From Nothophaeocryptopus gaeumannii (Eukaryota > Ascomycota > Dothideomycetes > Mycosphaerellales > Mycosphaerellaceae): a DNA stretch of 64,000 nucleotides. Location: positions 2,604,001 through 2,668,000 of the forward strand of contig JASISA010000041.1 of the NCBI GenBank assembly GCA_031771865.1. Reading direction: 5' to 3'. The notes beneath the pieces are model-generated. The model was not told the DNA's origin. It searched no databases and saw nothing but the letters and a program-made list of their open reading frames with translations. The translations under genes and the position numbers were made by a program. Shown piece by piece: positions 52,136 through 61,862 of this stretch (position 1 is its first letter; each line of letters begins with the position of its first letter).

Positions 52136-53863
52136 TCAATCCCCTTTCCTCCTGCCTGGACTCCGACTCCTATTGCTGCCATTTCTTCCAGGCGCTAGGA
52201 AGTCTTCGGGAACATCGTTCCAATTTGCTGTTGTTGCTGCGCCTGCTCCTGCACTGCGTTGTCTTCTCTGTCTATCTTCATCACTAGACGTATCGTAATC
52301 GTCTCCATTCTCCTCTCCCGAGAGCTTCCTTCGATCCAGCGGCTGCAACTGTACATTACTCCCAGGCGGAGGGCCGGTGCCAGGTCTCGCTGGTGAGCCA
52401 TTCGTGTACGAAGCGTTTTGATCTACGAAGCCCTGGCCCGGTGTCCATTTGGGTCTCGGCGGAGGCTGCCAAGCCCGTTGAGCAGCTTCTTGGTTCCAAG
52501 TTGCGTCTTCCCGTACACGCTGCGCACGCTCTCTACTGAGTCGATCGCTAGCTTCTTGCCACTTCGGACTGACTTCCCACAACCAGCCATCTCCAGTTGT
52601 GTTACAGACGGGCAACGCCCAGTATCGCGGATCCTCTCCCAGCACGTGGAACAGGTTTCGCTTCCAGCCAAGGTCGAAAGCGTTCGGCATTTTCTCGCTG
52701 TCTATCTCATCGAGGTAATTGTTGTACCTTTCTCGCTCACGTTGGGCTTCAAATGATGCGTATGACCTCTGCAAGCTTGCGTGTGCGGGCGACGAGCCAT
52801 TCAAAGCAGTCCCGTTAGCGGGGATTGGAGATGGGTTCCTCGAAGTCGAAAGCGGTGTATCGCCCTCCTCAGGACGAAGCACGCCGGGCAGAGCGTTCGC
52901 GTGTATCTCCTTCAGACGATCCGTCAGCGGCTGATGCTGCGGACTTGATCCGGAACTCTCGTCTGCCAAATTGTGTCGATTGGGGTCATTGAATTGATTC
53001 TCCATGCTTTTCCTCGCCGGGCTAAGGTACCTCGTCTTCTCCAGGCTCTCGATCGTTGTCTGTCCACTTAAGACCAGGTAAATGTGCCATGCAGTGAATC
53101 CAGACAAGACCAGACCAATGATACCTCCCAGAACAGACAGCAAAATCGTGTTTACAACCAGCATTCCCTGCGTCGTCTGCACGCGATCGCTGAACTCTTC
53201 CCATACCCACCACGCCGTCACGGAGAAGCATAGCCAACAGAACAAGCTGGTGTACACCAAGAATAAGATGAATGCTTTGTAGTTCCTCAGCCCGACACAA
53301 GTCGCCAGCCAGGGGCAATGATGGTCCATCTTCAGTACACACTGTCCGCATGTCGAGCAGTGGTGTGTCCGATCTGGCTTCACGGTCTGGCACTTCTTGC
53401 AATATCTCGGCTTGCCCGTACTCTTAGCTGTCACGGACTTGGGCAGCCACTCTCTAGGTATTGCCCCATCATGTTCCTCTGTATCATCGTTTTCATGGGT
53501 TGGTAGGCCTTCATACCCTCCTGTCTTTCTCGCAACATCAGTCCGCGGGTCTGAAGGCGAGCCTGGGCTGGTGAACACAGCTATCGAATAACTCGTATTT
53601 GCCAGCCCATACAAGACTACTCCAAGGCCTGCGCGAAGGTACGCGGTCCAGTCACTTCGACCGAGGAAGGAGACGTTGACTTCGACGTAGATAGCCCATG
53701 ATGTGAGGCCATAGATGAAGAGGAGTGGGAAGTATGCGAATGTGTTGCAGCAGCAACGCTCGATTTTGCGAGCCCAGCTTTTTCGTCGGCGATGGAAAGG
53801 CGGCGAGGGAGTGGTTCGAGCAGATGCCAAGGTTGGCATATCATTGAAGGAGGTAGAGGGCAT
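52136..53863 (-). CDS. PFA3: DHHC palmitoyltransferase (Pfa3-like)
   Basis: A 575-residue intronless gene for a protein S-acyltransferase of vacuolar/endomembrane type. The two N-terminal membrane spans (CCCNTFAYFPLLFIYGLTSW and YLRAGLGVVLYGLANTSYSI) precede the cysteine-rich catalytic domain RYCKKCQTVKPDRTHHCSTC, then GQCVLKMDHHCPWLATCVG, with DHHC complete and the downstream NYKAFILFL. Two more spans follow (FILFLVYTSLFCWLCFSVTA and TILLSVLGGIIGLVLSGFTA), then the TTxE motif QTTIESLEKTRY. The long C-terminal tail (about 290 residues) is disordered and ends in an Arg/Ser-rich stretch. The yeast relative palmitoylates Vac8. It is divergent from the HSBP1-like gene. Confidence 0.9.
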   Translation of the reverse strand: MPSTSFNDMPTLASARTTPSPPFHRRRKSWARKIERCCCNTFAYFPLLFIYGLTSWAIYVEVNVSFLGRSDWTAYLRAGLGVVLYGLANTSYSIAVFTSPGSPSDPRTDVARKTGGYEGLPTHENDDTEEHDGAIPREWLPKSVTAKSTGKPRYCKKCQTVKPDRTHHCSTCGQCVLKMDHHCPWLATCVGLRNYKAFILFLVYTSLFCWLCFSVTAWWVWEEFSDRVQTTQGMLVVNTILLSVLGGIIGLVLSGFTAWHIYLVLSGQTTIESLEKTRYLSPARKSMENQFNDPNRHNLADESSGSSPQHQPLTDRLKEIHANALPGVLRPEEGDTPLSTSRNPSPIPANGTALNGSSPAHASLQRSYASFEAQRERERYNNYLDEIDSEKMPNAFDLGWKRNLFHVLGEDPRYWALPVCNTTGDGWLWEVSPKWQEASDRLSRERAQRVREDATWNQEAAQRAWQPPPRPKWTPGQGFVDQNASYTNGSPARPGTGPPPGSNVQLQPLDRRKLSGEENGDDYDTSSDEDRQRRQRSAGAGAATTANWNDVPEDFLAPGRNGSNRSRSPGRRKGD

Positions 53864-54349
53864 CGTCGTGCTGCGGAAGACGTGCTAATTCGTCGCCATT
53901 TCGGTTGTCGAAGGCGGCGTTGATGGAAATGGCGCCGGAATGGATTCGATGGAGGTGGTGAGTAGGTGTAGGAATAGCTTCGCCCAGTCGTCGCACAGCA
54001 GTCTGCAGCCTTGTCCTCCCCTGCGCAAAAGTCGTCAGCGTTGTGATGCTGATCGTCGACGTCCACTTCCACGCCTGTGCGCGCGCATGGCTCTGCAGGG
54101 TTCGGCAAGCCACTGCCGAGATCCGATACGACCTCACCCTGCCTTCCATTCACTCCTTCCCACGTGCATACTGGATCAACAACCTCTAAGCAGACTGACC
54201 TGACATACACGAGGCCACAAGGATCTTGACAACCTCCACAAAGAGCGCCGACTTGTTCGAGTCATTAGCTATCGACGTATCAACTTTGCAACGCTTACAC
54301 AAAGCCCGGCTCCTCGCATACACCAGCACAAACACAGACACAGCACAAC
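53864..54349. other. Divergent promoter between DHHC and HSBP1-like genes
   Basis: The 486 bp between divergent starts; nothing else is recognised. Confidence 0.5.
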
Positions 54350-54687
54350 ATGTCCGGCTCCGATTCCGCCTCGCTCAGCGCGCAAGTCAACAGACTCAAT
54401 TTTCCAAACGACAATGCCTCAGTATGCCACATCCTTTAACAGGCATACCGAAGAGTTATACTAATATTCGTCTCCAGACCTCTTCGTCAGAAACAAAACC
54501 CTCCGATCTAGTAGCCGTAGTCGACGACCTCCTCAACCAACTCTCCAACAAGTTCTCCTCCGTCTCCTCCGAGATGCTCGGAAAACTAGACGAAATGTCC
54601 AAACGGCTCGATGCCCTCGAAGGCCAAATCGCCGCTGGAAACGCTGCTGCGGCCGCTGCATCCTCAGATGATGCAGATTCGAAGTAG
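54350..54687 (+). CDS. Heat shock factor-binding protein 1-like coiled-coil protein
   Basis: Exons 54350-54421 and 54478-54687 (56-nt intron, GTATGC...TACTAAT...TCCA/G) give 93 residues. The core DLVAVVDDLLNQLSNKFSSV, then SSEMLGKLDEMSKRLDALEG, has the heptad pattern of HSBP1 (DLT..VQ.LLQQ...KFQ.MSDQI..RIDDM..RID.LE). It is a trimeric coiled coil that in animals binds the heat-shock factor trimer and, by a second role, helps assemble WASH complex. The tail is Ala-rich. The start at 54350 has a good context (CAACATGTC). Confidence 0.85.
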
Positions 54688-55286
54688 TATTCACGCCTCT
54701 CTTCCGGCAGCATTTATATGGAAGTGTATTTGTCACGAATGGAACTGACATTGCGGCGTCACCAAACTCAAATTTTGTTGGAATTCGCGAAGTATGTGCT
54801 GGAAGGGGTTTTTGAAATCTTCAAAAAAGCTTGCTGTGAAATGTTGGAGACTGAGGGTGCAGATGAAGGGGCTGGTGGTGACGGGACTGATGATGACGGG
54901 GCTGATGGTGATGAGGGTGAAGAAGATGAAGAAGAGAAGGTGGAGGACGAAGGGAAGGTCAATGATGAGGCGGTTGTGATTAGGGCTTGATGATGAGGTT
55001 TGAAGGGATTAACGATGGCGTTGTGGGCTTTTTGTGCGGGAATTGAAGGCGTAAACAAGTGGTAGGCGCTCCGGTCACCTGCAATCATTTTTCGAAGTCT
55101 GTCCGTACTGTACAATTTGCTTCCCTCTAGACGTTCAAGCAGCGCTGTTTCGCTTTCGTGTCATCATACATAATACAATGGCAACGGTGGTATCATTCCA
55201 ACAGGCAGCCGCCCATCCCTTTCATCATGTGTCTGCGCTTTCGCGCTTTCTCCATAAACGCCCTTTCCCTCGCTTCAGAACTCCTA
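54688..55286. other. Intergenic region with an acidic low-complexity repeat
   Basis: It contains GGTGATGACGG-type trinucleotide-rich sequence at about 54850-54965, which reads as Glu/Asp/Gly runs in one frame and Ser/Pro runs in the other. It is most likely the 3' region of the HSBP1-like gene; no gene is supported. Confidence 0.5.
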
Positions 55287-57059
55287 TCAATATCTCTGCA
55301 CAACCGCCTGCCCTGCAATCCGCCCAAATCGACTTTTGATGTTATCCGGCATGTCAACAACACTTCCAGGAAACCCCTCATGCTTCGCCTGCAGTTTCAC
55401 CCTCTCCATGAGATGGCTGACAGGTAATGAAGGCGCTTTGAACTTCTTCACCATTTGCACCCGCTCGTCATCATCGTATGCGTGTAGGGCATAGTGCTCC
55501 CGTATTAGTCGCTGACTATCCGGATGTGATGCGGCGTAGACTTTATGCGTGCACCCGTCTAGCGCACATACCCATGTATCTTCCTGTATGTGATCTGGCA
55601 TGTGTGCGACTTCCAGAGGGCGGAGTGGTAGATCAGTCGTGTTCTCGTTCGCATCGTTTGATGATGTCGGCGTAGTAGCTTCTTCAGGCGATGTAGGCAT
55701 ATCGATGCCTTCATCGTCGTGATGTCTGGAACTCCGGCGCTTCTGCTGCCTTGTTTGGGACTCTGGTGTTTCTTCGTGCTTTCGTTTTCCACCAATGGGC
55801 GATGAAGGCGGCTCCGGGTCATCGTCTGAGTCCTCATGCGTGGAAGGCCCCTTCCCGCTCTTCCGTAGTGCAGACTTCCTTGCTTTGCTCGCTCTGGGCC
55901 TCAGCGAAGACTTGTTCTTCTGTTCTCGTGCTCGCAGCTCTTCGTCACTATCGTCTTCCTTTGAGGGCGTCGCCACTGTCTCCGACTGAGGCTGTGACGG
56001 CACTGCAGCCGAGCCTTGTCTTGTCCGCCGCAATGGTCCCTTCGGTTTGGGAGGAGGCATTGCGTTTCCCGTCTCTGTCACCTCTTCTTCAATTGTTTCC
56101 TCTTGTGTCTCGGGAATAACAGCGCTTGAAGCATCTGAAGATCCATCTAATGAGATGACATCCACTGGCTGACTTCTTGGTTGTTTCCCCCGCTTTCTCT
56201 TCAAGCTGCTTGTTTCTGAGCTGGCATCGACAGAATGCTGTCTCGTGTTCCTCGCCCTCGGTGCTCCTTGTCTGGAACCAGTTGATGAAGTCTCCGAAGC
56301 TGCTCTCGTCCTGTGCTTGGGTTTCGTACGCTCGGCCTTCAGCTCATTCTTTGGCTCTGCCGGCGGATGTTGTCTCTTTCTCGCCATTGCGAAGGTCTCC
56401 GGGAATTTTCGGTAGAAATACTTATATAGCGGGTATTTGCTCCATGTCATGCCCTCCTTTCCTAACAGCATTGAACTGATAAGGAAATCTTTATGGCGAA
56501 GTATCATAATCTCTGCCTTGCTCGGATCTTCTGTTTCGAGTTCTTCTTTCGCGTACTTCTCAAACAGCTCTTGCGTCGTGTAGTCAGGCAATATTTCCGC
56601 GTTTTTGCCTTTCCCCTTCTTCCTCACTTCTCTGTACGCGTCCGCGACAAAGTAGAGAACCTCCACGGCCTCGCACATCTGAGCGTACATGCTCTGGTAC
56701 TTCTTGGTCGGCTTCACGGTGAACCAGCCAGACTTCCCTGCCGCCCAGATTGCAGTCTGTCCGTCCTCGTACTGTCCATAAGAGTACATGCGCACATCTT
56801 CTACGATGAGACTGACGCGTTTCTTGCCCGGATTTTGTACGTAGAAGTCCGTTTCCTCTTCGTCCAGCGGTTCCAGCTGTCCAACTACGCTGAGCGGGTG
56901 TGCAGCTGCAGCTTCGAGCAGATTCGCTGCCGCCTTCTCGTCTCCAGGCAGATGGACGTATGCGTTCGTGAGGGTGAACTCGGGCCATTCGTCTGTGTTC
57001 GATTCTATCGAAGGGTCACGCGGGACCAGTATCTCGCCTTCTGGGATCACTTTCGCCAT
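55287..57059 (-). CDS. RFTS-domain protein with C-terminal zinc finger (chromatin-associated)
   Basis: Intronless, 590 residues. Residues 20-230 have the replication-foci targeting (RFTS/DNMT1-RFD) pattern: a N-terminal DEWPEFTLTNAYVHLPGDEK, then VGQLEPLDEEETDFYVQNPG, KKRVSLIVEDVRMYSYGQYE, GQTAIWAAGKSGWFTVKPTK and YAQMCEAVEVLYFVADAYRE. The middle is disordered and highly charged (nuclear localisation-like KRKRGK, Ser/Glu blocks). Near residue 510 a C2H2-like finger, WVCALDGCTHKVYAASHP followed by HYALHAY, is seen. RFTS domains occur in DNMT1 and in fission-yeast Raf2 (CLRC silencing complex; Neurospora DIM-7 is its counterpart). A role in heterochromatin or DNA methylation is plausible, but no methyltransferase domain is present. 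Confidence 0.65.
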   Translation of the reverse strand: MAKVIPEGEILVPRDPSIESNTDEWPEFTLTNAYVHLPGDEKAAANLLEAAAAHPLSVVGQLEPLDEEETDFYVQNPGKKRVSLIVEDVRMYSYGQYEDGQTAIWAAGKSGWFTVKPTKKYQSMYAQMCEAVEVLYFVADAYREVRKKGKGKNAEILPDYTTQELFEKYAKEELETEDPSKAEIMILRHKDFLISSMLLGKEGMTWSKYPLYKYFYRKFPETFAMARKRQHPPAEPKNELKAERTKPKHRTRAASETSSTGSRQGAPRARNTRQHSVDASSETSSLKRKRGKQPRSQPVDVISLDGSSDASSAVIPETQEETIEEEVTETGNAMPPPKPKGPLRRTRQGSAAVPSQPQSETVATPSKEDDSDEELRAREQKNKSSLRPRASKARKSALRKSGKGPSTHEDSDDDPEPPSSPIGGKRKHEETPESQTRQQKRRSSRHHDDEGIDMPTSPEEATTPTSSNDANENTTDLPLRPLEVAHMPDHIQEDTWVCALDGCTHKVYAASHPDSQRLIREHYALHAYDDDERVQMVKKFKAPSLPVSHLMERVKLQAKHEGFPGSVVDMPDNIKSRFGRIAGQAVVQRY

Positions 57060-57425
57060 TGTGGTTATCGCGGAGCCTCGAGCGTTACATCAACCGTTTG
57101 TAGGTGAGTATGCGATCATCTCCAACAACTTTGCAAGATCTCGGACGCGTATTATGTGAACTGCGTGTCGCGTTCCTCAGCTGCAGGCACTGAAGCCGTG
57201 AAGACCAAACTTAGTCAGCGATCACAGGCCGGAGGAACACCGATCTCGGCTGACCTTCCTTCCAAATCTGAAGCTCTCCAGAACTTCAACTTCACTTGCA
57301 GTCCACGTTCACATGCATCTATCGACCAGTCTGCATCACTAATGGGCGGCCGCCAAATCCTCTGGCGCAGTCTTAAGCAAGCAACATCATCCACATCATC
57401 CTTGCCCTCCAACATCACCACCACA
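57060..57425. other. Divergent promoter between RFTS gene and PUS4
   Basis: The 366 bp between divergent starts; nothing else is recognised. Confidence 0.5.
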
Positions 57426-58831
57426 ATGGCCGGTCCAATTTACGAAGGCGTTCTCGGTATGGTACGGTTCCAATCCATACCCGCCACTTCACGCCATTCT
57501 AACACGCACCCGTAGCCATTAACAAACCCCCCGCCATTAGCTCCGCTCAAGTAATCCGCGACGTCCAACACCACCTCAACCCCTCCAAACTCTTCCGACC
57601 ATGGCTCGATCGCGAACGAACCAAAATCGAAACCGAGTCGCGAAATCAACAGCAGAAGCGAAAATGGAAGGGTCGCAAGATGAGAGATATCAAGATGGGG
57701 CATGGAGGGACTTTGGATCCCATGGCTACAGGAGTGCTCATTCTGGGCATTGGAAGTGGGACGAAAGAGCTTGGGTACTTTAGTACCGACTGCACCAAAA
57801 GCTACGAAACAGTCGTTCTCTTTGGCGCAGCAACGGATACGTATGATACGGAGGGGAAGGTCGTTGGTCGGAAGCCGTATGAACATATTACGAGGGAGAA
57901 GGTGGAGGAAGCTCTGGCAAAGTTTCGCGGCAAAGGAAGACAGAAGCCACCGATTTTCTCCGCGTTGAGGGTGCAGGGGAAGAGGTTGTATGAATATGCG
58001 CGGGAGGGAAAACCACTGCCTGAAGGGTTCGAGATTCAGGAAAGGCCGATTGAGGTTAGTGAGTTGCAGATGGTGGAGTGGTACCCCGGTGGGACACATC
58101 AATGGCGTTGGCCGGAGAAGGAGGCGGAGAGCAGTGAGAAGAAGTTAGCAGAGCAGGCTCTACACCTGGATGGTGAAGCTACGAAAGTCCCGGAGGGCAA
58201 ATCGACAGAAGAAGAGCCAAGTTTGAAGAGGAAACGGACGAATGAAGACGAGGACGCCGGTGATACGGAAGCAACACTGAAACGATCCCGATCCGACGCC
58301 GAGTCAATCAAAACCTCAGCGGGCTCAGATGCAATGCCAGCAACCATCTCCCGGCTGAAATCACAAGAAGGCGCTCAACCATCAACAGAAACTGCGGAGC
58401 CTCCCAAGGATGATGCCCAGCCCGACAGCTCAGAAGCGCCCGACGCACCTTCGATAGGGACCACAGACACGCCCAAAACACCCTGTCCAGCGCCAGCCTG
58501 CCGTCTCCGGATGACAGTCACCTCCGGCTTCTACGTTCGCTCATTATGTCACGACCTTGGCGCAGCTGTGGGTTCGCTGGGCATCATGGCGGAGCTGTCG
58601 CGGACACGGCAAGCGGGATTTGAGTTGGAGACCAATGTGCTGCAGTATGAGGAGTTGAAAGCTGGTGAAGATGTGTGGGGACCGAAGGTTAGGGGGCTGT
58701 TGGAGGAGTGGGCGGAGAAGAGGGAGAGGAAGGCTGGTGACAGTAAGAAGACGGAGGTCAATGCAGACTCGTTAAGAGAGAAGAATGCAGATGCAGAGGA
58801 AGACGCTGCCGCGGGTGGAGGTGCTGCGTGA
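57426..58831 (+). CDS. PUS4: tRNA pseudouridine-55 synthase (TruB/Pus4)
   Basis: Exons 57426-57456 and 57516-58831 (59-nt intron, GTATGG...CTAAC...GTAG) give 448 residues. The protein begins MAGPIYEGVLAINKPPAISS, with the INKP motif of TruB formed across the splice. The catalytic block KMGHGGTLDPMATGVLILGIG supplies the nucleophilic Asp, and the KSYET segment and KPPIFSALRVQGKRLYEYAR follow. An acidic, disordered insert of about 130 residues (roughly 180-310) divides the domain. It resumes with CRLRMTVTSGFYVRSLCHDL and GSLGIMAELSRTRQ. It makes pseudouridine 55 in the T-loop of tRNAs. The Lys/Glu-rich tail is probably disordered. Confidence 0.93.
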
Positions 58832-59120
58832 TGAAGCGTGGACTGGGATGGGAGCTTGTCAGATTCAATTGGACTCTGATGCCCTTTGAATCACCACCCT
58901 GGCTATTCTGATGGGAAGACATCTGGCATAACTTCTTTAGATTGTTGACTACACCCTGGGCTTGCTTGCGACTTCGCCCTCGCCGTAGCGCTGCAAGATC
59001 ATCTTGCGAAAGCCGAGCCTCTCTGCCCCTTGTCTGTCCTTCACTTTCCACGCTGCACGCATTTCAGGTCTGGCCTGGCCGTAGCTTGGCCTTTTCACGC
59101 CTATTGCTACGACTAAGAGA
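58832..59120. other. Convergent spacer
   Basis: Convergent 3' regions of PUS4 and the MYND gene; nothing else is seen. Confidence 0.5.
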
Positions 59121-60325
59121 TCATGCCTCTGGCGCCTTGCAAGAAGTCTTGTGAGCCTTCCACTCATTCTTCTGACACTCCCTCGAGCAGTACTTGCGGA
59201 CCTTGCACTTGGCACAGACTTCGAGCTCCTCACCATTCTTACCCTCTTTGGTACCACACGAACCGCATACGTCGTTGCCAAATGACTGGACTGGACCAAC
59301 CTTTCCACCTGCCACACTGGCTTTCCCCATCAGCTGCTCCAGCACAGACATGCCGGCCTTGCTCTCAGAGCCCTTGTCTCCCTTCTCCGTCTTGCCGGAA
59401 CTGGATGCCTTCTTCCTCGGCCCAAATGCATCCGCCATAGTGGACGAGATTTGCGTCTCCCGTCGCGCATATGGGTCGAAGTCCAGACAGGCCTTGGTAA
59501 TCGCTTTCTCCTCTGCAGTAGCATCTTCCCTCTGGGAGCTTTCCGCCGTGGCGCGGAAATTAGCCATCTCGTTTTTCATGCGCCCGTGGTCCGGCGCCCA
59601 GACATTGACGCAGCGTGTGGAGGGGAAGATCCGGTCGGTTTGAGAGACAAGGTGTTGGGTATCGTCTAGTGCTGGAGGGCCGAAGTCCCATGCGACGCCT
59701 CAAGAGGAGATCAGTAAGGCATGTGGACAGGTGGTTGTTTGAGCGGATTGGACTTACCATTCACGTATCCGGTGTCGATGTCCAGTGCCTCTTCGATTTG
59801 TGTCTGCGCGTCGCGCATGAGGCCACAGGCCTTGTAGTGCGTTCTCATCACGTCTCGCTGGCTCTCCGTGACCTTCGCGCCGAGTGTCATGGCGCTGGCG
59901 CCCAGGATCATAAAGTGGTAAGCAGGACCATACGGATCGCGCGTCCAATTTTCATCGGTGTCCAAAATGGTTCTCCTCAACTTCGCCATGCGTTCGCTAA
60001 GCGCTCCGCCGTCCAGGTGGTTACGAACTTTATCGACATCGGTACAGAGCTTGGCATAGATTGAGTAGTTGAGCTCGTTGACATACTTCTCCGCCCTCGC
60101 TTGCTTCTTAGTCGGCGCCGGCAAGAGCTTCTTCGGTATGAGCGACGGCTTAGTGCTGCTACGTGCCTGCTCAGCCTCGCGTACAGGCCCACAGTCGGCA
60201 TTCTCTGGCCATGGTTTCTTGCCAGCAGCTTGAGCGAGCTTTTTCAAGCCGCATTGGCGGGTTAGCTCGTTGACGAGGTCCAGGTCGTAGTCGCAGCAGA
60301 AGAGGCGGAGTGCCCAGGCGCCCAT
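59121..60325 (-). CDS. MYND zinc-finger protein 1
   Basis: Exons 60325-59758 and 59698-59121 (59-nt intron, GTAAGT...TTGAG) give 381 residues. The N-terminus MGAWALRLFCCDYDLDLVNE LTRQ-type leads to a helical region (PAYHFMILGASAMTLGAKV, TESQRDVMRTHYKACGLMRD) followed across the splice by GVAWDFGPPALDDTQHLVSQ. The C-terminal MYND finger reads CGSC...CAKCKVRKYCSRECQKNEWK followed by AHKTSC, with all eight zinc ligands. MYND fingers bind proline-rich partners. The family of these fungal N-terminal regions is unknown to me. A decayed paralogue lies just downstream at 60772-61517. Confidence 0.82.
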
Positions 60326-60771
60326 GGCGGACTGTGTGTGAGGTGAAGTCTTGAGTTATGAATCAAACGACTTGGTTGGTTGAGTGTGAACAAAGTGACG
60401 AGAGAAAGATTTGGTTAGAAGAGATGCGGGAAACGTTGAACTGACACAATATCGCACGCTAGGAAACATGCGCTAGGTAGACGTGGATACGAGGAAGGTA
60501 CGAACGGCAAGACGCATGTGTCAAACGCTTGGACAGGGATTACCTGGGAAGGTGTCAAAGACGTCCCGCTCACTGTATCAAAACTATGGCAAAGATTCAG
60601 ACTTTGACATCGATACAATCATTGTATCGGTTAGCTAGGAGTGATCCAGACGTCTTCTCTCTTCTCAGCTAGTAGCGAATCTGCATCAATACTTGTCATG
60701 TCAGCGCTTTGTTCGATTTTCCCCTTGCCCTCTGCCTTGTTCTTTGCTGCTTGTGCTTTCAGCTCCTTCAC
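60326..60771. other. Spacer between MYND gene and its paralogue
   Basis: A 446-bp spacer holding the promoter of MYND gene 1 and the end of the decayed copy. No gene is seen. Confidence 0.5.
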
Positions 60772-61517
60772 TCACTCCTCAGGCAGTGGAGTCTCTGACT
60801 CCGGCTTGGGGAGACGTTCCTTCCAGCCTGACGCCAAGTAGCGGTTACCAACGAAGAACATCTCGTTCGGTGTCGACCGGCCCACTGAGCACAGACGTCC
60901 TTGTGTGAAAGGGTGGTCAGTCTTCTGACACTCTCGGCTGCAGTACCTGACAAGCACATAGCTTGAGTGGCTGACCGTCTAGACCGCAAGGGACATTGTA
61001 CTTCGTGCAGGCGAGCTTGTGTTCGTCCGCAAATGTTTGGATGGGTTTTGCCTCAATCTCTAAGTTCTTCTTTCGCCCCGCAGATAGAACTAGCTTGGCG
61101 ATGGAGTCTGCAAGGGCGAAGTCGTTCGGTGCAGGAACGTGGAGCATGCGTCAGTGTGGAAGTAGTCGATCGGCGTAAACTCGCTTGACTAAAGCTGGTC
61201 CACGGCCTATGCCCACTTCGCCCTGAACACGCTTGCGCGCCCATCCGGGCTCGGTGCAGTCAGGCGCATAGAGCGACATGTGTGTCGGCGGGACGTGTTC
61301 GTCGTCGTCATCAGAGTTTTCTCCAAGTACTCTATACTCTTGTATTGCCATACGACTCAGGCTACGAAACAGCAAGTCGTCCATGAGCAGGTCAGCGTTG
61401 CAAGTGAGCTCTTCGACAAGCTGCTTGTCGTGGTCGGACCTATCTCTAGTCAGATTGCAGCACCCGAAAGGTGGCTTGTTGGACATACTGGAACAACCAC
61501 AGGCTCCAGGCGCTCAT
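60772..61517 (-). pseudogene. MYND zinc-finger protein 2, decayed paralogue
   Basis: A first exon (61517-61489, MSAWSLWLF) joins by a 49-nt intron (GTATGT...GATAG) to QSDHDKQLVEELTCNADLLM. The join aligns residue for residue with MGAWALRLF-CCDYDLDLVNEL of the neighbouring gene. The frame is stopped by TGA at 61151-61153, continues RMLHVPAPNDFALADSIAKL and LKLCA, then shifts one base near 60955 into VRYCSRECQKTDHPFTQGRL. The first zinc-ligand pair of the finger is also degenerate. It is a tandem duplicate that has lost function; the stop could come from CGA. Confidence 0.75.
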
Positions 61518-61862
61518 CTTGTCGTCGGTTCTGAGTGACTGCGGTGTGGTGCTGTTGTGTTTGTTGAACAACGGTCAAAAGAGTGCAGCTCAACTTAGTC
61601 GCCTGATCTAGGGTCCGTGCTCACGCGCGCGTGCAGAAGCAGGAAGGCACGTCGCAGGCAAGTACACCTGGCCCTCGCTGACTTGACCGCATTTCTAGTT
61701 TGCATGTGATCAAGCACACCATGTTTGGACGAAGGAGATAAAAATTTGGTTCCTGGCTCGCGTCTGTCGCCACGCTGCGGCGCTGCCCATGCATGCATTT
61801 TGCCAGCCTGAACGCCTCGCTAAGGTACTCACGTATCTGTACATACCAGCCGCAGACACAGA
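61518..61862. other. Spacer between decayed MYND copy and EBP2
   Basis: Nothing recognisable in these 345 bp apart from expected untranslated and promoter sequence. Confidence 0.5.

Noticed and set aside
54718..54990. Plus-strand frame rich in Glu/Asp/Gly
   Set aside because: Produced by a trinucleotide-rich low-complexity tract; the opposite strand reads an equally simple Ser/Pro frame. No motif or splice support.
61130..61200. An intron removing the TGA at 61151
   Set aside because: The only donor/acceptor pair (GTTTAC...GCAG) gives the wrong phase; a nonsense change is simpler.
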